From Maribacter aestuarii (lineage in GTDB: Bacteria; Bacteroidota; Bacteroidia; Flavobacteriales; Flavobacteriaceae), in NCBI RefSeq assembly GCF_027474845.2, contig NZ_CP107031.2, forward strand, positions 2,866,501 through 2,930,500: a stretch of DNA of 64,000 bases, in the 5' to 3' direction. Made by a program: the position numbers and the translations under genes. This document shows positions 62,524-64,000 of the stretch, piece after piece. Below the pieces are notes generated by a model, which was given only the letters and a program-made list of their open reading frames with translations, was not told the origin of the DNA and did no database searches. Within the stretch, counting starts at the first letter, position 1; each line of letters starts with the position of its first letter.

Positions 62524-63873
62524 ATGTTATTGAGCAGAAGATCATTTATTGAAAAGAGTGCTGTCGGTTTTGCAGCTACGGGTGCCTCGTTCTTATTTCC
62601 CATGGAGTTGTTAAGTGTCCTAAGGAAAAAAGTGGGACCCAATGACACCATCAATGTGGGATTGATAGGATGTAAAGGAATGGGGTTTTCCGATTTAACA
62701 TCGATGCTGAAAATGAGTGAAATCAACTTAATTGCCCTATGTGATGTAGATGAAAGGGTCTTGGAGGCCCGCACAGGGGATTTGGAAAAGGCGGGAATAA
62801 AAAAACCAAAATGGTATAAGGACTATCGTAAGCTTTTAGAGAATAGGGATGTGGATGTCGTCATAATAGGAACTCCGGATCACTGGCATTGTTTGCAATT
62901 AACCGATGCCTTAAAGGCTGGGAAAGATGTTTATTGTGAGAAGCCCATTGCAAACTCTATCCAAGAGGCGGATATTATGCTCAATTATGTAGATGCAAGT
63001 GATCGCATGGTGCAAATAGGTCAATGGCAAAGAAGTCAGCCCCATTTTGTAGATGCTATAAACTACGTGCATTCCGGGAAATTGGGGGAAATACGATTGG
63101 CGAAGGCATGGGCATACCAAGGTTGGATGAAACCAGTACCCATAGTTCCAGACACCGCTGTGCCGGAAGGTGTAGACTATAAAATGTGGTTAGGGCCCGC
63201 TCCGGAACGAGCTTTTAATCCCAATAGATTCCATTTTAATTTTAGGTGGTTCTGGGATTATGCCGGTGGGCTTATGACAGATTGGGGCGTACATCTTATT
63301 GATTATGCACTTTATGGTATGAAGGCTGGGACCCCTAAATCCGTAATGGCATTGGGTGGAAAATTTGCTTACCCTAATGATGCATCTGAAACTCCGGATA
63401 CCTTACAAACCGTCTACGAATATGACGGATTTTCCATACTATGGGAACATGCCACCGGTATCGATGGTGGTAATTATGGTCGTAACCACGGCATTGCCTT
63501 TATTGGAAATAATGGAACGTTAGTGTTGGACAGGCAGGGTTGGGAAATTATCCCGGAGGAAGAATTTCAAGGTTGGGGCCAGAAAGGGGTTCCCAAAATG
63601 GAAGCATCATCTTTTGACAGGGGAGAGCTGAGTGGGTTAGATTTACATACAACTAATTTTATTGATGCAGTCAAGAGCCGGGATGCATCCAAGTTGAACG
63701 CACCTATTAAAGTTGGTTATGAAGCCGCACTGGTTTCCCATATGGGCAATGTTGCCTTTAAGACCGGAAATAGAATTTATTGGGATAACACTACCGGAGC
63801 ATTTAAGAATGAGGAAGCCAACCAATTTTTAAAGGCTGACTATAAAAATGGCTGGAAACTTCCTATGCTTTAA
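62524..63873 (+). CDS. Tat-exported Gfo/Idh/MocA-family oxidoreductase
   Basis: This 449-residue protein begins with a twin-arginine signal (LLSRRSFIEKSAVGF). The nucleotide-binding domain starts NVGLIGCKGMGF, with CDVDERVLEA and the conserved EKPIANS; the second domain holds WFWDYAGGLMTDWGVHLID. Such periplasmic family members act on sugars, often with NAD(P) bound before export. The substrate is unknown and no sugar genes are adjacent. Confidence 0.92.
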   Translation: MLLSRRSFIEKSAVGFAATGASFLFPMELLSVLRKKVGPNDTINVGLIGCKGMGFSDLTSMLKMSEINLIALCDVDERVLEARTGDLEKAGIKKPKWYKDYRKLLENRDVDVVIIGTPDHWHCLQLTDALKAGKDVYCEKPIANSIQEADIMLNYVDASDRMVQIGQWQRSQPHFVDAINYVHSGKLGEIRLAKAWAYQGWMKPVPIVPDTAVPEGVDYKMWLGPAPERAFNPNRFHFNFRWFWDYAGGLMTDWGVHLIDYALYGMKAGTPKSVMALGGKFAYPNDASETPDTLQTVYEYDGFSILWEHATGIDGGNYGRNHGIAFIGNNGTLVLDRQGWEIIPEEEFQGWGQKGVPKMEASSFDRGELSGLDLHTTNFIDAVKSRDASKLNAPIKVGYEAALVSHMGNVAFKTGNRIYWDNTTGAFKNEEANQFLKADYKNGWKLPML

Positions 63874-63897
63874 TTTAAGCGCTTTTAGCCCTCAAGG

Positions 63898-64000
63898 CTA
63901 TTTATATTTGTCGTTGAGTCCTTCACCTTTTTTAATCATTGGAAGTATTTTTTCCAAACGGGATTTTTTGGTTTTATTCTGTTTTGCCGATGCTATGTAC
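63898..64000 (-). CDS. YdeI/OmpD-associated-like protein, C-terminal fragment
   Basis: The minus-strand frame is open to the window end and gives the last 34 residues, ending LPMIKKGEGLNDKYK after YIASAKQNKTKKSRLEKI. The pattern resembles the C-terminal end of bacteriocin-protection (YdeI/OmpD-associated) proteins. The start lies outside. A small hairpin (TAGCC/GGCTA, 63886-63900) lies at its stop, between convergent genes. Confidence 0.6.
   Translation of the reverse strand, partial: YIASAKQNKTKKSRLEKILPMIKKGEGLNDKYK

Noticed and set aside
1..64000. tRNA, rRNA, CRISPR arrays, insertion sequences and prophage
   Set aside because: I looked for clover-leaf genes, regularly spaced repeats, transposases and phage proteins and saw none that I could support.

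Overview
The window looks like a chromosomal segment of a marine-type member of the Flavobacteriaceae (Bacteroidota). The DNA is AT-rich. Many genes are preceded by the Bacteroidota -7 box TAnnTTTG. The contents include a SusC/SusD outer-membrane pair, both a type II and a type III glutamine synthetase, a long NusB, a DnaJ with a reduced zinc finger, PurU, MnmD and several DUF families typical of flavobacteria. No rRNA, tRNA, CRISPR array, transposase or phage gene was seen, so most of the window reads as stable core genome. I cannot name the genus.

Layout. 1-4169: three tandem paralogues of a secreted protein with a carboxypeptidase-like regulatory domain; the first is cut by the window edge and the second is frameshifted. 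4224-7615: divergent glutamine synthetases GSII and GSIII. 7684-8862: purM. 8912-12529: a co-directional cluster of Rieske protein, thioredoxin, ApbE, the small Cys-tailed lipoprotein DUF4266 and the barrel DUF3570. 12585-14507: prfA and pyrF. 14511-16251: small hypothetical genes and an alpha/beta hydrolase. 16598-24525: a SusC/SusD/lipoprotein operon and its likely AraC-type membrane regulator, surrounded by three copies of one diverged promoter-like module. 24837-30458: DUF4197, purU, an Lrp regulator, a secreted hydrolase-like protein, a DJ-1/PfpI lipoprotein and DUF1684. 30533-33321: a glnB-amtB-porin operon. 33612-38377: crcB, micro-membrane proteins, a MazG-like gene, ilvE, DUF4920, mnmD and an epimerase-like gene. 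38515-45730: grpE-dnaJ, then an ABC exporter, MscS channel, DUF6268 and response regulator cluster. 45731-49923: a hypothetical gene, ppk2, an M28 peptidase and a cyclophilin-FKBP fusion. 49924-53526: two micro-proteins, cold-shock protein, peroxiredoxin, a DinB-like protein and a redoxin-cupin-GNAT operon. 53615-64000: a transporter, an acyltransferase, an M14 peptidase, a PUR-family protein, an ABC exporter, nusB-DUF1573-yajC, a Gfo/Idh/MocA oxidoreductase and a partial YdeI-like gene.

How they work together. Nitrogen assimilation is the clearest theme. GSII, GSIII, PII and AmtB are all present, and their two promoter regions, 28 kb apart, share an exact 12-nt element and a 10-nt element, which suggests a common regulator. 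The SusCD operon has no glycoside hydrolase beside it, so its substrate is unknown.

Best leads for something undescribed: (1) a family of tiny single-span membrane proteins (27, 28 and 58 residues) sharing an exact eight-residue signature, encoded at three places in the window; (2) the repeated promoter module around susCD with invariant internal spacings; (3) the shared nitrogen-gene motifs; (4) the Rieske-thioredoxin-ApbE-DUF4266-DUF3570 cluster.

Caution on quality. Four genes are broken by five single-base shifts, every one explained by a length error in an A or T run of 5-8 bases. This points to sequencing error more than to real pseudogenes.
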